From positions 465,346-497,501 of the forward strand of contig NMRA01000033.1 of assembly GCA_002633005.1 (NCBI GenBank): a stretch of 32,156 nucleotides of DNA, written 5' to 3'. Positions 19,499-30,872 of the stretch are shown here, in pieces. How positions within the stretch are numbered: position 1 is the first letter of the stretch; every line of letters begins with the position of its first letter. The notes beneath the pieces were generated by a model that was not told the origin of the DNA, did no database searches, and saw only the letters and a list, made by a program, of their open reading frames with translations. The position numbers and the translations under genes were made by a program. Source of the DNA: Phoronis australis. Lineage: Eukaryota; Phoronida; Phoronidae.

Positions 19499-22243
19499 GA
19501 CATACAGCAATGATAGCCCCAGACACTGGACAGTAATATGTACTAATGGTGCATACATGTTCCCATGGGAATTGTGTCAGGAAAACAACATGCTTATGTC
19601 GACTTGCATGTGAAAGACTTTGTGGGGCAAGAAAGACCAATGACAAAGCTGGGAACTTACTTCTGGAAAATAATATATGCATGTTTTGTGTAAAACCACC
19701 TGTTTTAAAGAAATATGAAATTAATTGTATAGATTAACAACTTGTTTTTTTTTTCCTCAACCAAGCACAAATAGCTCGAGTAGTCCTTACTCATTAATCC
19801 ATTTCCAGCTGGAAAATAAGTCTTCATGTTAAAGCCTATCTTGAACGGTAACAAATGTAACGAACAACTGTTAATGACCTTTTGTTGTTTGTGCAGCGGT
19901 GATACAATAAGGCGCGAAAAGGCCGTTTCACCTATCCTTTGACGGGCCTACATTTGCGTGATTAAACTTGCCTTTTATTATTTTGCTAAGGCTTTGCTAG
20001 GAGTACCTGACAAGACCAATACATCTAGAATAACAAAATTCCGTTGAAGTTAGGCTTTAAAGAAGACCAATATTCAAGCTCGGTCATCTGCTATGCTTTT
20101 CAAGCTTATTGGACCAACCTAAAACAAAACTACGCGAGAGTGACTTCAGTCACCAAAATGGTGGGTCTCCCTAATTGTCCAGCAGCACCCTCCCCTGTCA
20201 AAAATCTAATGGAGTACCCTGTAGTGGGTCTCACCACAAAATTATTTAAGTTATTAGTGCAAGATGCTTCGGAACTTGAAAAATGGAATATTTTTACATA
20301 CAAAAATATTTAATGTGGTTCTTGCTTGATATAGAAACTTTTTAAACATTTCAATACCAAAGCTAGTGGTGATTGTATTCGTTTGAGCTAGTTATGTTAG
20401 TACATAGAAAAAACATGATCACTAAAAAATTGCACAGATTTATTACTTGAGGAACAGCATTTCGTATGACACCTGATCACTCTGACAAAGGTGGACAATT
20501 CACATCAATGCGTTACATTCTTGCATTAAAATAAAATGAAAAACAAATTAAAGTTGACAAGAGAAATCACTACAACCGATTAGTACGAACTATCAACATG
20601 ATGGCATTTGAATTGATCACAACTGAAAATCTTACAAGACTGCAGCAGTTCTTAGATATGCTGACATAATTTTTTTCAGAAAATGTTACTAACAAATAAT
20701 TTCTGCCTTTGGCTGAAATTTTATTCCTACATACAATACACACCAAATGTTATTAGACAAAATAACTCGGAATTCTGTCATTCCGTATGAACGCAAAGAG
20801 AATTCCCGTTGTCATGGCAACAGAATGCAGAGAAGCTGGAATGACCTGACATTGCCCTTCATGACGGACACAGATCTATCTTGTCTGATTATACTTGGCG
20901 AGCACTGTATTTTAAATAGTCATTTCATAAGAGGTTTTAACATCAAATGAGATAAACATTCAGACACGAAATTAAAAACATCTAAAAAATGTTTTGACAA
21001 TAGACACAGTGTGTATTGTTTATGTGAGCAGAACAAACCTCTGCCTGAAACAAATCATTGTTGCCTCAAATACACCACAGTTAGATGGATATGAAGACTT
21101 GCATGGTAAGCACTGCCATGTAAACATCTAAGCATAAATTCTCCAGTTAGAAGGTTTGCTTAAAAAACAAAGCATTAAAGCCTGGTGCATCACCGACTTT
21201 GGTCTAATTAGCAGTGTATGAGGCTTCAAATCACAGCTCTGTTATAGCACAGTTCCTCAGTTTAGTAAAGCAGACGCACACCACAATATCTGCCGTCTGC
21301 TACATTCTGCCATATAGCTGCGTCCTAAGACACACCTGACGTCAACATACAAACATTACAAAATACCTCGAGATTTCTGGCTCAATGCAAGTCAATAAAT
21401 AAGAGAGCACAAACTTGGATAATTCTTGTATTGAAAAATGTACATGAGTCATAAGCAGACAAAAGCTGTAATTGGTATAGAATTGAAGAGCGTGACCTGA
21501 GCAAGCAAAAAATGATATGAATCAATAGAACATGGCATATATTGCAATAGACGACACATCAAACTTCAAAATTTAATTAATTTGTTTAGTGCAAAATGGT
21601 CCAGCCAATGAAACCAATACGATTAACTTTCACCACAATTTGATATTTTATTATTATCCCTAACTGGCAGTAAACAAAAAGTGTTTTAGCCTGTTCAAAA
21701 CAATACCAATAGATTTTCAAATGTTAAATGAGTTTTCATAAGTCATTCCTATTACTGCCACCATTTTGATAACATAAAATTAACAAAAATTAATACTAAC
21801 TATAACATAAAACCATAACAAATTTTTAACAACTAAGCAAGGATGATCACTTAATAACAAAACAACTCTTGATACAAAAAGTCTACTTGGAAAAGGGATC
21901 AGGAATGTCTTTGTCTACTCACACCATGTCATTGATTAACATTTATTTTGATTAGCTATTTTTGTTACTGGTGACAAGGTTTAATATCAATACCCTTTGC
22001 AAAATTCCATCAGGCACTGTGAATTGTTCATAGAAAAGGAAACAAAAACCAAGGAGTAATAGTTCGTGAAAAATCAAAAAGAAAATTTAGGGATGGCTTG
22101 TAAGATTATATACTAATACAAATCTCAAAACACAGGGCAACAAACATAACAGCACTCAACTTGTATACACTGCATTCATAGACAAAACAGAAATAAACAA
22201 AATGTTAATTTACAAATGATAATGAAGATTCCTTTCTGTGACA
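19499..22243. other. Convergent 3' UTRs and intergenic sequence
   Basis: The stretch lies between two stop codons facing each other. SEC61B has no clear AATAAA within ~250 bases; AATATA and AAATATGAA variants occur near 19670-19720. For the - strand gene, AATAAA (TTTATT on +) occurs near 21945, 21645, 20716 and 20437, so its 3' UTR may be 0.3 to 1.8 kb long. No coding exon or RNA gene is recognisable. Confidence 0.5.
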
Positions 22244-22325
22244 TCATGTGTCAATTTTACTTGTCTTCAGGTCACTCGGTCCATTAATGAGAGTTTCAGT
22301 TTGTTCGCGATCAATGTCACGTAAC
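22244..22325 (-). CDS. SLC35F5: SLC35F5 last exon
   Basis: Acceptor CTGTCTAG lies at 22326 and above. The first G completes an Arg codon, followed by [19 protein letters not shown] and KTSKIDT, then TGA (22244-22246). A charged cytosolic C-terminus with an EQ.E.LI motif resembles that of vertebrate SLC35F5. It is short and less conserved, so it rests mainly on phase and splice site. Confidence 0.8.
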
Positions 22326-25300
22326 CTAGACAGAAAAGATGACATTTTATAGTAACATTTACGAGACAACAGTACAACCAGCAATAAATTTTCCAATTCT
22401 TAATACACGGTCTGTACACGTTGATTTTCTACAGGTATTTTGACAATAAACAACTTATGAGTAAATAAAGCTTCACAAACAACATAGGAAACATTAGAAG
22501 CGACAGACATACGCATTATTGCAATAGTACTGTCACTTATTATTCACAACTGAATTTGTGTATGAAATATAAATTCTATATGGCAGACAAGAACAGGTAA
22601 ACATCCAGGATCGTGTCCCCTGAACCCCCTTGCGATTCTCGCCCGAAGTAAGTTAATAAATTGAAATGTCGTTCCTGACATACAGGAAATCATTTGGATC
22701 GTATTACTACTGCATTTTCGAGACCAGGTAACTTTGAAACAAACAGCAGAGGACAGATTTGCATTACATACCCTCTCATTTTCACTGGACACAACTCTAA
22801 CAGAGATGGTATCAAGAAAACTGTGAAGAAGCATTGCCCATAATGCTAAGCTTTAAACCACATACTCTTCGTTATGATTATGCATGACAACTAGCTGGGT
22901 AAATCTCTATAGACGTTTTTAGGAAAGCGTTGACAAAACATGTTCTAGTCAAAACTCGGCGAAATGTCAAAGCAAAAATTCGTGGCTAATGTTCAAATGA
23001 ATCAATACCTGGTTTACCTCTGGGCTTTAGGCATTGCTTCGACAAAACCAGACGAATTTTGATGAAATCATGAGTCAACTCGTTTCCAAAACTACTGTAC
23101 ATAAAACTGGCTGTCATACTGTAATTCTACATGTTTTTGTGAATTTCACTTTGAGAACTTACCTTGCTAGAGTCCTCCGTCGGTCACATTGACAGATACA
23201 GTGAATGATTTTTTTGATACAGAGTAGGACGGGGTCCCAGTTCTCCCAGTGAGTGAGCAAGCTGACTGCGAAGAACGACAAGAACACAGGCCCACTGCCA
23301 GCATATACCAACCAGTTGTAGGTTTTCTGTAAATGATAAGCCGGTATCAACAACGCTGCAGACTGTTTACATTATGAGCTTTATAAAAAAGACACTAAAA
23401 CCTCAGGAATGCACATACACTGGTTTTCAAAATGAGACAGGCTTAGAAAGAGCTCTGACAGATTTCACCAAACTTGCATTTTACAGGAGCTTTTGTTGTG
23501 CTGTAAAATAGCGTTTTTGTCAACAAGCTTTAGTCAGAGTGAAATGGTCCTAGCCACTAACTGTTAATTTTTTGACAGACTTGCAGGGTTAGTTGTTGCA
23601 ATGTCAACAGACCGCGTGGAGCAGAACCTGTCAAAGTTTTGCCGGCATTTAGCCGGAACCAAAGCAGGTTCTAGACAAAAAGCACGGACATTTAGTCGCG
23701 GTATTGTCCATCAAAACTTCGATGAAGTGGACATTGTTTAGTTTATTTTTGATGATAATTTTTTTGTTAAACGCTTATAAACACAAAAATATCGCCATAA
23801 CAACATGTGAGAGAATAAACACTACAAACAACCAGTTTGATGACTTATGCTGTATAACTATTCTTTTGTTGTTTAAGGAATTTTTATTTTAGTTAACACT
23901 TACTCCAAATATAAGGATATCTGCGATCATGGTCATCGGAAGTGACAGACTCATGGCCAGTGTGGCAACCAGCGAGGATGTCAGAAAACAACCCCTGAAA
24001 CAGAATTACATGATGATTATGCGTTTATACATTAAGACATTAATTTTAGTATCTCTTAAAAGACTAGAGGATAACACTTTAAGTGAGAATACAAAAAATA
24101 TTCAAGTTAAACAAGAAAACTACTATAACAGTAGATTCGAAATATGTTGAAAAAACAAATGCAATTCAAGGCAATATCAAAATAACCTTTGAAGGCTTAA
24201 AGTTAGTATTTAAACCTAACTAAACAAATTCGACTTTGTTCACGAAAGAGCATGAAAGTAAATGAATTTCAACAAAGCTCAAAATCAGTAAACAAACACA
24301 TTTAAAAATCACAAGCTCTGCAATGTTTGAATGTTCTCCAAGCAGGACCGAGAACTGGGAACCTCACAGCAGAGTACTTTTCAAGGAAGCATTTGTAAGG
24401 GAGGAAGGAAGCTCTGTAATACTAGACCCACCAACAAGGATTGTTCAATAAAATGTCTCAAGGTAGAATCCAAAACAGAATTGTCTCATTTCAGGGTTTA
24501 CAATTGCAAATAAAAAGCTTTCTAACATCATGTTAATAAAATTTTTCAAAGCAGGATATCAAAATGGTGTTTTTTAAAACGAGTTTTGAAAACAAAAGCG
24601 TTTCATGGTGAGTTTTAAACCTAGGACTATTAACTGTTGTATGGTCCGTGAATATTTACGCACCAGAGCCAAAGAAGCTCAGACAGGACAGTGCCGATGA
24701 CCCCGTTGAGTACTATGTAGAGCCACTGCAGCTTAGATGGCCACTTGAATGACTCACCACCGCTAGAGTCGAGGATGAAGAAACCAGGCCAGAGTAGCAA
24801 TACGTTTAGCAGGCCAACAAAGCCTGCAACGAAAACAATAATTTTAAAGCCATAAGTCAAATAGCTCCAGCACAGGCTGCTCCGGTGTAAGTGTCTGCGA
24901 GAATAAAAATTAATTTGACGGTACTTGGTATGACAATTTTTTTTAAAGTGATACATATTTATTGAAGAATACACAGAATATACAAAGAAATAATGATAAA
25001 CCCAGAAATCATGAAGCATTATACTTGGGTTGTAAACAATTCATAAATAAACTAATATACATAGAGGTATATGCATTATATGTAGTTTTAAGTATTCCTT
25101 AGATATGCTATTACGAATACATAAAAACAAAAACATGTACAGATTCATGCATGGAAATCAGAAGCAACAATATTGATAAACGGTACATAATGTTGCTTAG
25201 GAGGAATTCATTGAGAACAAGGTCAAGGTTAGGACTACCATTCAATAACAATGCAATTTTAGTAGGGATATTATTACAAGAATTGAGAACATTAACAATT

Positions 25301-28300
25301 GATTGGTTTTCATTGAGTGCACAAAAGAGTGAGTCTCTGAAGTATTCGATGAGGGGACATTTGAAGAAAACATGAGGATAAGATTGATGGTCACCATATT
25401 TACAGTTTGGAGAGACATTACTAAAGTTATGCCTAAACTTGTCAGAGTTGAGGACATCTTGATCTGTACAATGCTATTTCATTATCGCGGGGAAGGGAGA
25501 ATTGAGTCAAGGGTGTTGAGTTATCAAAATTATGAAAAACAGTTCTAAAATTATTTTTTTGTACTCGTAAAGGAGTTGCTTTCCTTAACAGAGACTGGAA
25601 GAGAATTCCAGTTGTTGATGCACATCATAACTGTAGACCTTCTGAATGCCTGACTGACGACAGAGGAATTGCATATGGGGTGGAGAATCTCAAATCACTA
25701 CGATGGCCTTGTCTAGTGTATAGATCAAATATTTTTTTGACAGAGACATTGTTGACATTGTTTATTACTTTGAAAGTAAATGTGGTCATGCGAAGATTGC
25801 GTCAAGTAGACAGTTTGGGCCACTTGAGACTATTCAAAACCTTAACACTATTGGATTCCCTGTAAGACCCGGTTATGAGTACGGCAGCTTTATATTGTAA
25901 CTTCTCCAAATGTTGGAGTGCACTTGTATTGGCAGACTGATATGTAATATCACAATAATCAATGTGTGGAAGTACAAAGGATTTGAACAAAACTTCTAAA
26001 TGTGTAGAATTTAGATGACGAGAGACAAGCTTAAGTGGGTTAATTAGTTTCTGAGTTTTTTTGTACGAGCTCCCGAATGTGAGGTGTGAATGAGAGTTTT
26101 TCATCTAACAGTATACCAAGATGTCTGTGCGACTGTTTTCTAGGAATGATTTCATCATTAAGTTTAAGGTCATAAGACGGGTCAACAAGGAAGAGAGAAT
26201 TATAGATTTGGAGAAAGGTGAGGTCAACGCTTTCTTCTGGTTTAAAATTCATTCTCCATTCTTGTGATTACTAGCTGAGTTCATTTAAGCCGTGTTGAAG
26301 CTGCAAAGAACTTTCGCCACCTCCATGAGAGGGTGCCCTGATCAACTTGCCCTAGCTAAAGAAACATTACCAAAGCAGAGAAGCAATTAAGAGCAAAGCA
26401 CTAGCACTGCTTAGCAAACACATTAGAATTCTTCCTAAGGCAAATGCTTAGATCCAAGTGTTCCTTTAGCTGTTCAGACTGGGCACTCGTGATTGATCCG
26501 TGTGGATGATCAGCTGATCGGGGGCAAGTTGCTCCTGGGTACAACTGCCCATCAGGAAGGACACAGTTAAAGCGAATTTAAGTTCTCAAACAAAAACCAC
26601 GTTTTGTGGAAGAGTCAAAGTGCTAGTCTGAACTGAAACTTCGACGTGCATGCTGAGTACAATGATCCTTTTTACGACACTGGCTAGCTCACTGAGTACA
26701 AATTTGCCACAGTATTGTCAACTGGCAGGGCCACTCAACAGTTCAATCGTTTTTCTGCAAAACCCAATACATCCCACAATAACTCATCTCCATAGCAGAC
26801 GATTTCTCTCCAAAAAGTCGCATTCAAATTTCAAATTTGGAAGATATCTCATTTTGGGTTGAAACTCTTCATATGTAAGATGCATTTTAAAATGTGCAGC
26901 TGAGTGCGCAAAATTTTGTGCAATGGAGCGTGCAAAATGTGCAGCAGGGTGCACAGTGGGGTGCGCAAACTGTCATGCCCAACCTACTGCCAACTCACCA
27001 AAGAACATGGGTATATCCATGCAGTCTTCGCTGTCCACTTTGCGTCGTAGTGTGACCAGGTAGATGGCATAGAGCAAGGCACTACCCAGAGCCCACAGCG
27101 CCCCTGTGGGGATAGTGCGTAAGTCTTCAAGGGTAGCGTCACCAAAACACACCATAATCACACCGCCCATGCTGAAAACGAACATACACAGATGAGGTGT
27201 TGACTAAGACCTTATTCCATAGTGGAAAATTCATGCCGTATGAAAACATAATCTGGCTATGCTTTACAACTTTCACAAAGATTGTTTTTAACTAAGCTGG
27301 GTCTTAGCTTCAAAGAGTGTCCTGTTTGGTCAGGGAACAATTGTGAAACCCGAGACTCATGGGTCAGTATCACAGGAAGAAGACTCCAACAATACATACC
27401 TGATTAAAACCACGACTAGCTTGGACAGTGTGAACTTGTCATTACTGTTGGAGCTGGGCACGAGCGCCGCCAGGATAAGAGTGAAAATACTGGATGTGGA
27501 GGAGAGGATGTTGACGATGCTTGGCTTGGTAAACTTGAGTGCATTTTGGTAAGAGTAGTTGGCAAAGAACCACTGCAATACAGGGACACAGACAATCTCA
27601 GGAAGGCAAATGGCTTCATTTTGCATGTGTCACGTTTTAGAGGAATAATCTAGCCTTCACCACGAGGAAAACAACGCAGTAAGTCACTAATACATATTAC
27701 TGTTCGTATTAATATACAGAATACTGACGAGATCTTCAACTCGTTGTTGATTCGCTAAGTGCAGTGAGTCACTAAAATATATATAAATGACTGTACTTAC
27801 TAATATACAGACTGTGTGTGCGGGTGTATGTATACATAAATGACTGTACTTGCTGATATACAGACTGCTGCTGAGATTTTCAACACCTTGTTGACTAACT
27901 AAGCACAGTAAGTCACTAATATACACACGCACTCACACATACAAATATACAAATACATCCCTGTACCGAATATTACAGCTTATCCTACATGCGTGATGAT
28001 ATGGCTATGAAATACAGGTCGTATTGTGAAGTTTGATGTGGAAGAACTACTTTTCTGTATTCAATGCATGTTGAATATGGATTTTCTGTATACAACACGC
28101 CTTGAATATGGATGCCTCTTTTCTCGCCAAAATTACCTCTTGAGCACACAATACACAACAGTTGATGAAACATGATTTTATGTATAGCATCACTTTGGGT
28201 TTAGCACCGTGCGCAATATTTTCACATGCCAATACTATGATATGCGTTTTCAAAACTAAACAAAAAAGTGAAATAAAAATATTGTTGACAATTTTTCTTC

Positions 28301-30872
28301 ATATCCCTTGAAATTTTGCACTTGAGGAGAACACTTAAATCACAAAAAGTCTTGAAATTGCCACAATATATTTGAGATTACGAAAGCAATATGCATTACA
28401 AATGCATGCCTCCTTTTGATCAACTATTGCATTACACCAGTTGAGGTTCTTTACAGTCAAATATGAGTCAAAACAATCAAAATATGTCGAGCCCAAAAGC
28501 AAAACTGCAACTGCAGTAAATATTGTATTTTTGTCAATTTCATGATAAATTTCGGAATATTTTTAACCTAAAAACGATAAGAACCGCATGCAAGGAGCAT
28601 TTTAAGAAGCGTCTGAATGTGCATCAGCCACAACGTCTGGGTGTCCTGCACAGATATTACTCAACGAAGACAAGAAAAATCGTCAGAAACGTAAGCAAAT
28701 TTTAATAGATTTAGCTCAATCTCTGAGGAAAATAATGAAAATAGCAGATATGCACCCCAAGTCTGTAGCTGTTGTAAAATACAACTCGACTGCCGTGTCA
28801 TGCAGGCTGCAAAAAATTCATTCATAAAAATATTGCGTGCACGTATACGTGTCACGCGATCTACGATCATCATTGATAAATGATGACAAACGACACCACG
28901 ACAAGCGCAGCAATCTGTGTAAACCCACTTCTTTAAAGAATCCTCAGTGGGGTGTATAGGATAAATAGGTTATATACAACGTACGTGTTTGTACCTGTGA
29001 GTTATCATATCGAGATTTGTGATATGCAAAAGTATTTGAACTCGGGCTTCACCCTCGTTCAAATACTTTTGCATGTCACGAATCTCGATATAATAACCAC
29101 TGGTACAAACACGTACGTTGTATAACCTTTATATATACAGAGTATATTACCAAGATTTTCAACAATTGGTTGACTAACAAAGCAGGGTAAGTCACTAATA
29201 TATATACCTATACTTACTAATATACAGAATATTGCTGAGATCTTCAACACCTGTTTTATGCTCAACTTGTTGACCAAGTGTTGTTGTGCTTCCTGGGCCT
29301 TCAAGTAAGCCACATAGGAGAGACGAGATAACTTGCTCTCTGTTGATTCTGCGACAAGTAGAGAAGGCAGCCAGTTCAGTAATGAGGCTGTGATGAGCAC
29401 ACATTGGACTTAGTGGATATAAATGTATACGATAACATGCCAAGAATTGATTATTTTACAACGAGTCAATGAGTATGACCTTACTTTGCTTAGGAATTGA
29501 ATAGAGTACGACACAATATGACAGAAAAGTAAAATTTAATTGTCTCGTTTTTTCTATAAGCGATTTCCAGCACTAAATTTATGCTTTCCATGTACAAGTG
29601 CTGCAACCACACCATCTACCAAACAATATTTAGAAACAATGTTGAAAAGTCCTTGGAACACAAAAAGGTGAGATTTTATCGTACAATGATTTTTGAGAAA
29701 CACCATTTTTTATTAAATATGTATCCTAAACAAATGACCCTAGGTCACACTTCATATGGTGTCAACAAGGATCACAAGTTTATTAGTATTTTCCTGATGG
29801 ACTACAGGAAAGAAAATACTTAGAGCCTTTTTCTTTTACAATTTAAACCTGTGAATTCAAAAATGAAAATAATACCTGATAGGTGCCTGATTTCAGACAG
29901 CTGGCTAAATCGAACAGACTTCTTTCGACCAAGAGCTGAAGAGCAAAAGAAAACAACAGGCTGAAGCGTTTGTCCAGTTGACAGTCAGTACAATGACAGA
30001 TCAAAGCATTTGTCCAGCTGACAGTCAGTACAATGACAGATCAAAGCGGTTGTCCAGCTGACAGTCAGTACAATGACAGATCAAAGCGTTTGTTCAGCTG
30101 ACAGTCAGTACAATGACAGATCAAAGCGTTTGTCCAGCTGACAGTCAGTACAATGACAGATCAAAGCACCGGTTCGAGATGAATAATTGATATATACGTT
30201 TAGTAGATTTTTTGTTAAGTTACGCAAAGGAAACAACTTCAATCAAAAATCATTGAAAGAATGTATCGCGTGCTTGCAATTGACATAAGCCTCAGTTCTA
30301 ATTACCACAATTAACTCTTACTTACAGCCTCATACAGACTTGGTTAGGACAAATATGAAAATACTGCAGCACAATACATATATACCGCAACTAAATGGCC
30401 GATGCATCTAAAGTTACTTGCGACAAAATCAAGTTTGAGTGTACACACACAGCGCTTCCATTAATTACCTGCCGAACTGTCATCAGATTCAGTACCACTG
30501 CTGCGGCCGCCGTCGTATTTTATAGGTACATACATGGGCTCCCCCTGAAGACAGACAAAGTATTTAGTAGTGCAAATCAGCGGAGCACAGACTTTGACTT
30601 AAGTAAAATAAGATCAACATTGATAAGCAAGCTTAAAACACGACTTGTCATCAGAAATGAGCCAAACATTGAGCTCTATTGGTTGCATGCCTATCTGACT
30701 GTCATGAAGTGTAATATATATTAGACTAAGTGGCCTTCAACGTTTATGTTAGAATGTTCTTCTTGTCACGTCTGACATCCATCATATGGTACTGATCAAA
30801 GACAGCTGAAGTTAGTATTGAAGACATTCTCACCAGAGAAGAACTTAAATCTTCACCTTCTTCTGTAGCAAC
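22244..30872 (-). CDS. SLC35F5: Solute carrier family 35 member F5-like transporter (5' end outside window)
   Basis: Multi-pass membrane protein of the drug/metabolite transporter superfamily; the substrate of this subfamily is not firmly established. Ten exons join in phase: 30834-30872, 30469-30544, 29876-29935, 29218-29348, 27400-27572, 26999-27171, 24664-24823, 23904-23994, 23163-23326 and 22244-22325. They give 382 residues plus stop. Recognisable blocks in order are EPMYVPIKY (~15-23), [16 protein letters not shown] (~43-58), [11 protein letters not shown], the signature [97 protein letters not shown], and [12 protein letters not shown] with [12 protein letters not shown]. All match the SLC35F5 family. 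Missing upstream are the N-terminal tail and the first two membrane helices. Tail to tail with SEC61B. Confidence 0.93.
23163..23326 (-). CDS. SLC35F5: SLC35F5 exon: last membrane helix
   Basis: Acceptor TTTACAG, donor GTAAGT. Encodes [39 protein letters not shown] and [15 protein letters not shown]. The AG.GPVF.SFF and NWDPV blocks are diagnostic of the family. Confidence 0.93.
23904..23994 (-). CDS. SLC35F5: SLC35F5 exon: GCFLTSSL helix
   Basis: Acceptor TTTCAG, donor GTAAGT, 91 nt. Encodes [20 protein letters not shown] then [10 protein letters not shown]. It follows the exon ending LLWLW, reproducing the conserved [12 protein letters not shown] junction. Confidence 0.95.
24664..24823 (-). 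CDS. SLC35F5: SLC35F5 exon: [16 protein letters not shown]
   Basis: Acceptor GTTGCAG, donor GTGCGT, 160 nt. Encodes two membrane helices, [14 protein letters not shown] and [19 protein letters not shown], joined by a polar loop ([12 protein letters not shown]). An open frame continues past the donor on this strand but is intronic. Confidence 0.95.
25110..26335 (-). mobile_element. 5'-truncated, frameshifted LINE in SLC35F5 intron
   Basis: On the - strand the end of a non-LTR reverse transcriptase can be followed: LQHGLNELS, a stop, [13 protein letters not shown], then [20 protein letters not shown] with EKLSF, HIRELVQ, a frameshift at a T-run (~26047-26055), [28 protein letters not shown] and [20 protein letters not shown]. 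After a stop near 25810 come further collinear blocks and a C-terminal C-x4-H-x4-H-x4-C pattern within [17 protein letters not shown], ending near 25110. The catalytic YADD part and everything 5' are missing, as in typical 5'-truncated insertions. The HLG.LLD and thumb/C-terminal style suggests a CR1/I/Jockey-related clade. It has the same orientation as the host gene. Confidence 0.85.
26999..27171 (-). CDS. SLC35F5: SLC35F5 exon: GGVIMVCFG to DIPMFFG
   Basis: Acceptor TTTTCAG, donor GTGAGT, 173 nt. Encodes [20 protein letters not shown], a helix [16 protein letters not shown], and the loop [16 protein letters not shown], which matches the KRKVD.ED..DIPMFFG block of the family. Confidence 0.95.
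27400..27572 (-). CDS. SLC35F5: SLC35F5 exon: DMT signature helix
   Basis: Acceptor ATTGCAG, donor GTATGT, 173 nt. Encodes [20 protein letters not shown] then [20 protein letters not shown] and a loop to [25 protein letters not shown] is the best-conserved stretch of the family. The open frame continues upstream of the acceptor, but phase and homology place the exon start at W. Confidence 0.95.
27674..27924. repeat. Intronic copies of the exon-end repeat
   Basis: Degenerate copies of a ~74-base unit at 27709-27782, 27798-27822 (partial) and 27851-27924, with a further partial end at 27674-27705. The unit reads CTAATATACAGA...GAGATCTTCAAC...TTGTTGACTAACTAAGC...AGTAAGTCACTAATATA on the + strand. 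Its first ~33 bases match the 3' end of the SLC35F5 exon at 29218-29348 together with the splice donor side. Confidence 0.7.
28967..29128. repeat. Large foldback (hairpin) in SLC35F5 intron
   Basis: Two arms of nearly 80 bases are inverted copies around a 5-base loop (CTTCA, 29047-29051). Pairing includes GTACGTGTTTGTACC with GGTACAAACACGTAC and GCAAAAGTATTTGAAC with GTTCAAATACTTTTGC. Only scattered mismatches and small indels interrupt the stem. It is likely a palindromic MITE or snapback element and is not part of the coding sequence. Confidence 0.9.
29131..29204. repeat. Exon-end repeat unit next to the source exon
   Basis: Another degenerate copy of the ~74-base unit (ATATACAGAGTATATTACCAAGATTTTCAAC...TTGACTAACAAAGC...GTAAGTCACTAATATA), only 14 bases from the SLC35F5 exon at 29218-29348, just inside the downstream intron. 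Confidence 0.65.
29218..29348 (-). CDS. SLC35F5: SLC35F5 exon: AKLSRLSY to KISAIFCIL
   Basis: Acceptor TGTCGCAG, donor GTAAGT, 131 nt. Encodes [20 protein letters not shown], then [23 protein letters not shown]. It corresponds to the family block with LSR.SY and KL...QV.KIS, just before a membrane helix that continues into the next exon (phase 0, WFFANYSY). Confidence 0.93.
29876..29935 (-). CDS. SLC35F5: SLC35F5 exon: [16 protein letters not shown]
   Basis: Acceptor GCTCTTCAG, donor GTATTA, 60 nt. Encodes [19 protein letters not shown] with split codons at both ends. The VRFS...EIR.L block is typical of the cytosolic loop of SLC35F5. A 40-bp minisatellite begins 30 bases upstream of its acceptor. 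Confidence 0.92.
29966..30165. repeat. Minisatellite, 5 x 40 bp
   Basis: Five head-to-tail 40-base units (GCGTTTGTCCAGCTGACAGT then CAGTACAATGACAGATCAAA) differ by only one to three substitutions, so the expansion is recent. On the - strand each unit holds TACTGAC followed by CTGTCAG, which resembles a branch point and a 3' splice site. The array lies 30 bases from the acceptor of the SLC35F5 exon at 29876-29935. Confidence 0.97.
30469..30544 (-). CDS. SLC35F5: SLC35F5 exon: EPMYVPIKY linker
   Basis: Acceptor TGTCTTCAG, donor GTAATT, 76 nt. Encodes [13 protein letters not shown] then [21 protein letters not shown] matches the conserved EPLYVPVKF motif; the Ser/Asp-rich remainder is a variable loop. 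It is read on the - strand; a 109-residue open frame on the opposite strand (30395-30724) is a shadow. Confidence 0.9.
30834..30872 (-). CDS. SLC35F5: SLC35F5 micro-exon [13 protein letters not shown]
   Basis: Only 39 nt between acceptor ATTTTTAG and donor GTGAGA. It encodes [13 protein letters not shown] in phase 0, giving the junction DLSSSL/GEPMYVP, which resembles NSSLSEPLYVP in vertebrates. Phase, splice sites and the match around SSL support it, but the exon is very short. The upstream exons with the first two membrane helices were not found before the window end. Confidence 0.72.

Noticed and set aside
29966-30165. Possible CRISPR array (five 40-base repeats)
   Set aside because: Head-to-tail repeats with no spacers, in an animal intron; an ordinary minisatellite.
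30395-30724. 109-residue open frame on the + strand
   Set aside because: It is antisense to the in-phase SLC35F5 exon at 30469-30544 and has no recognisable family.
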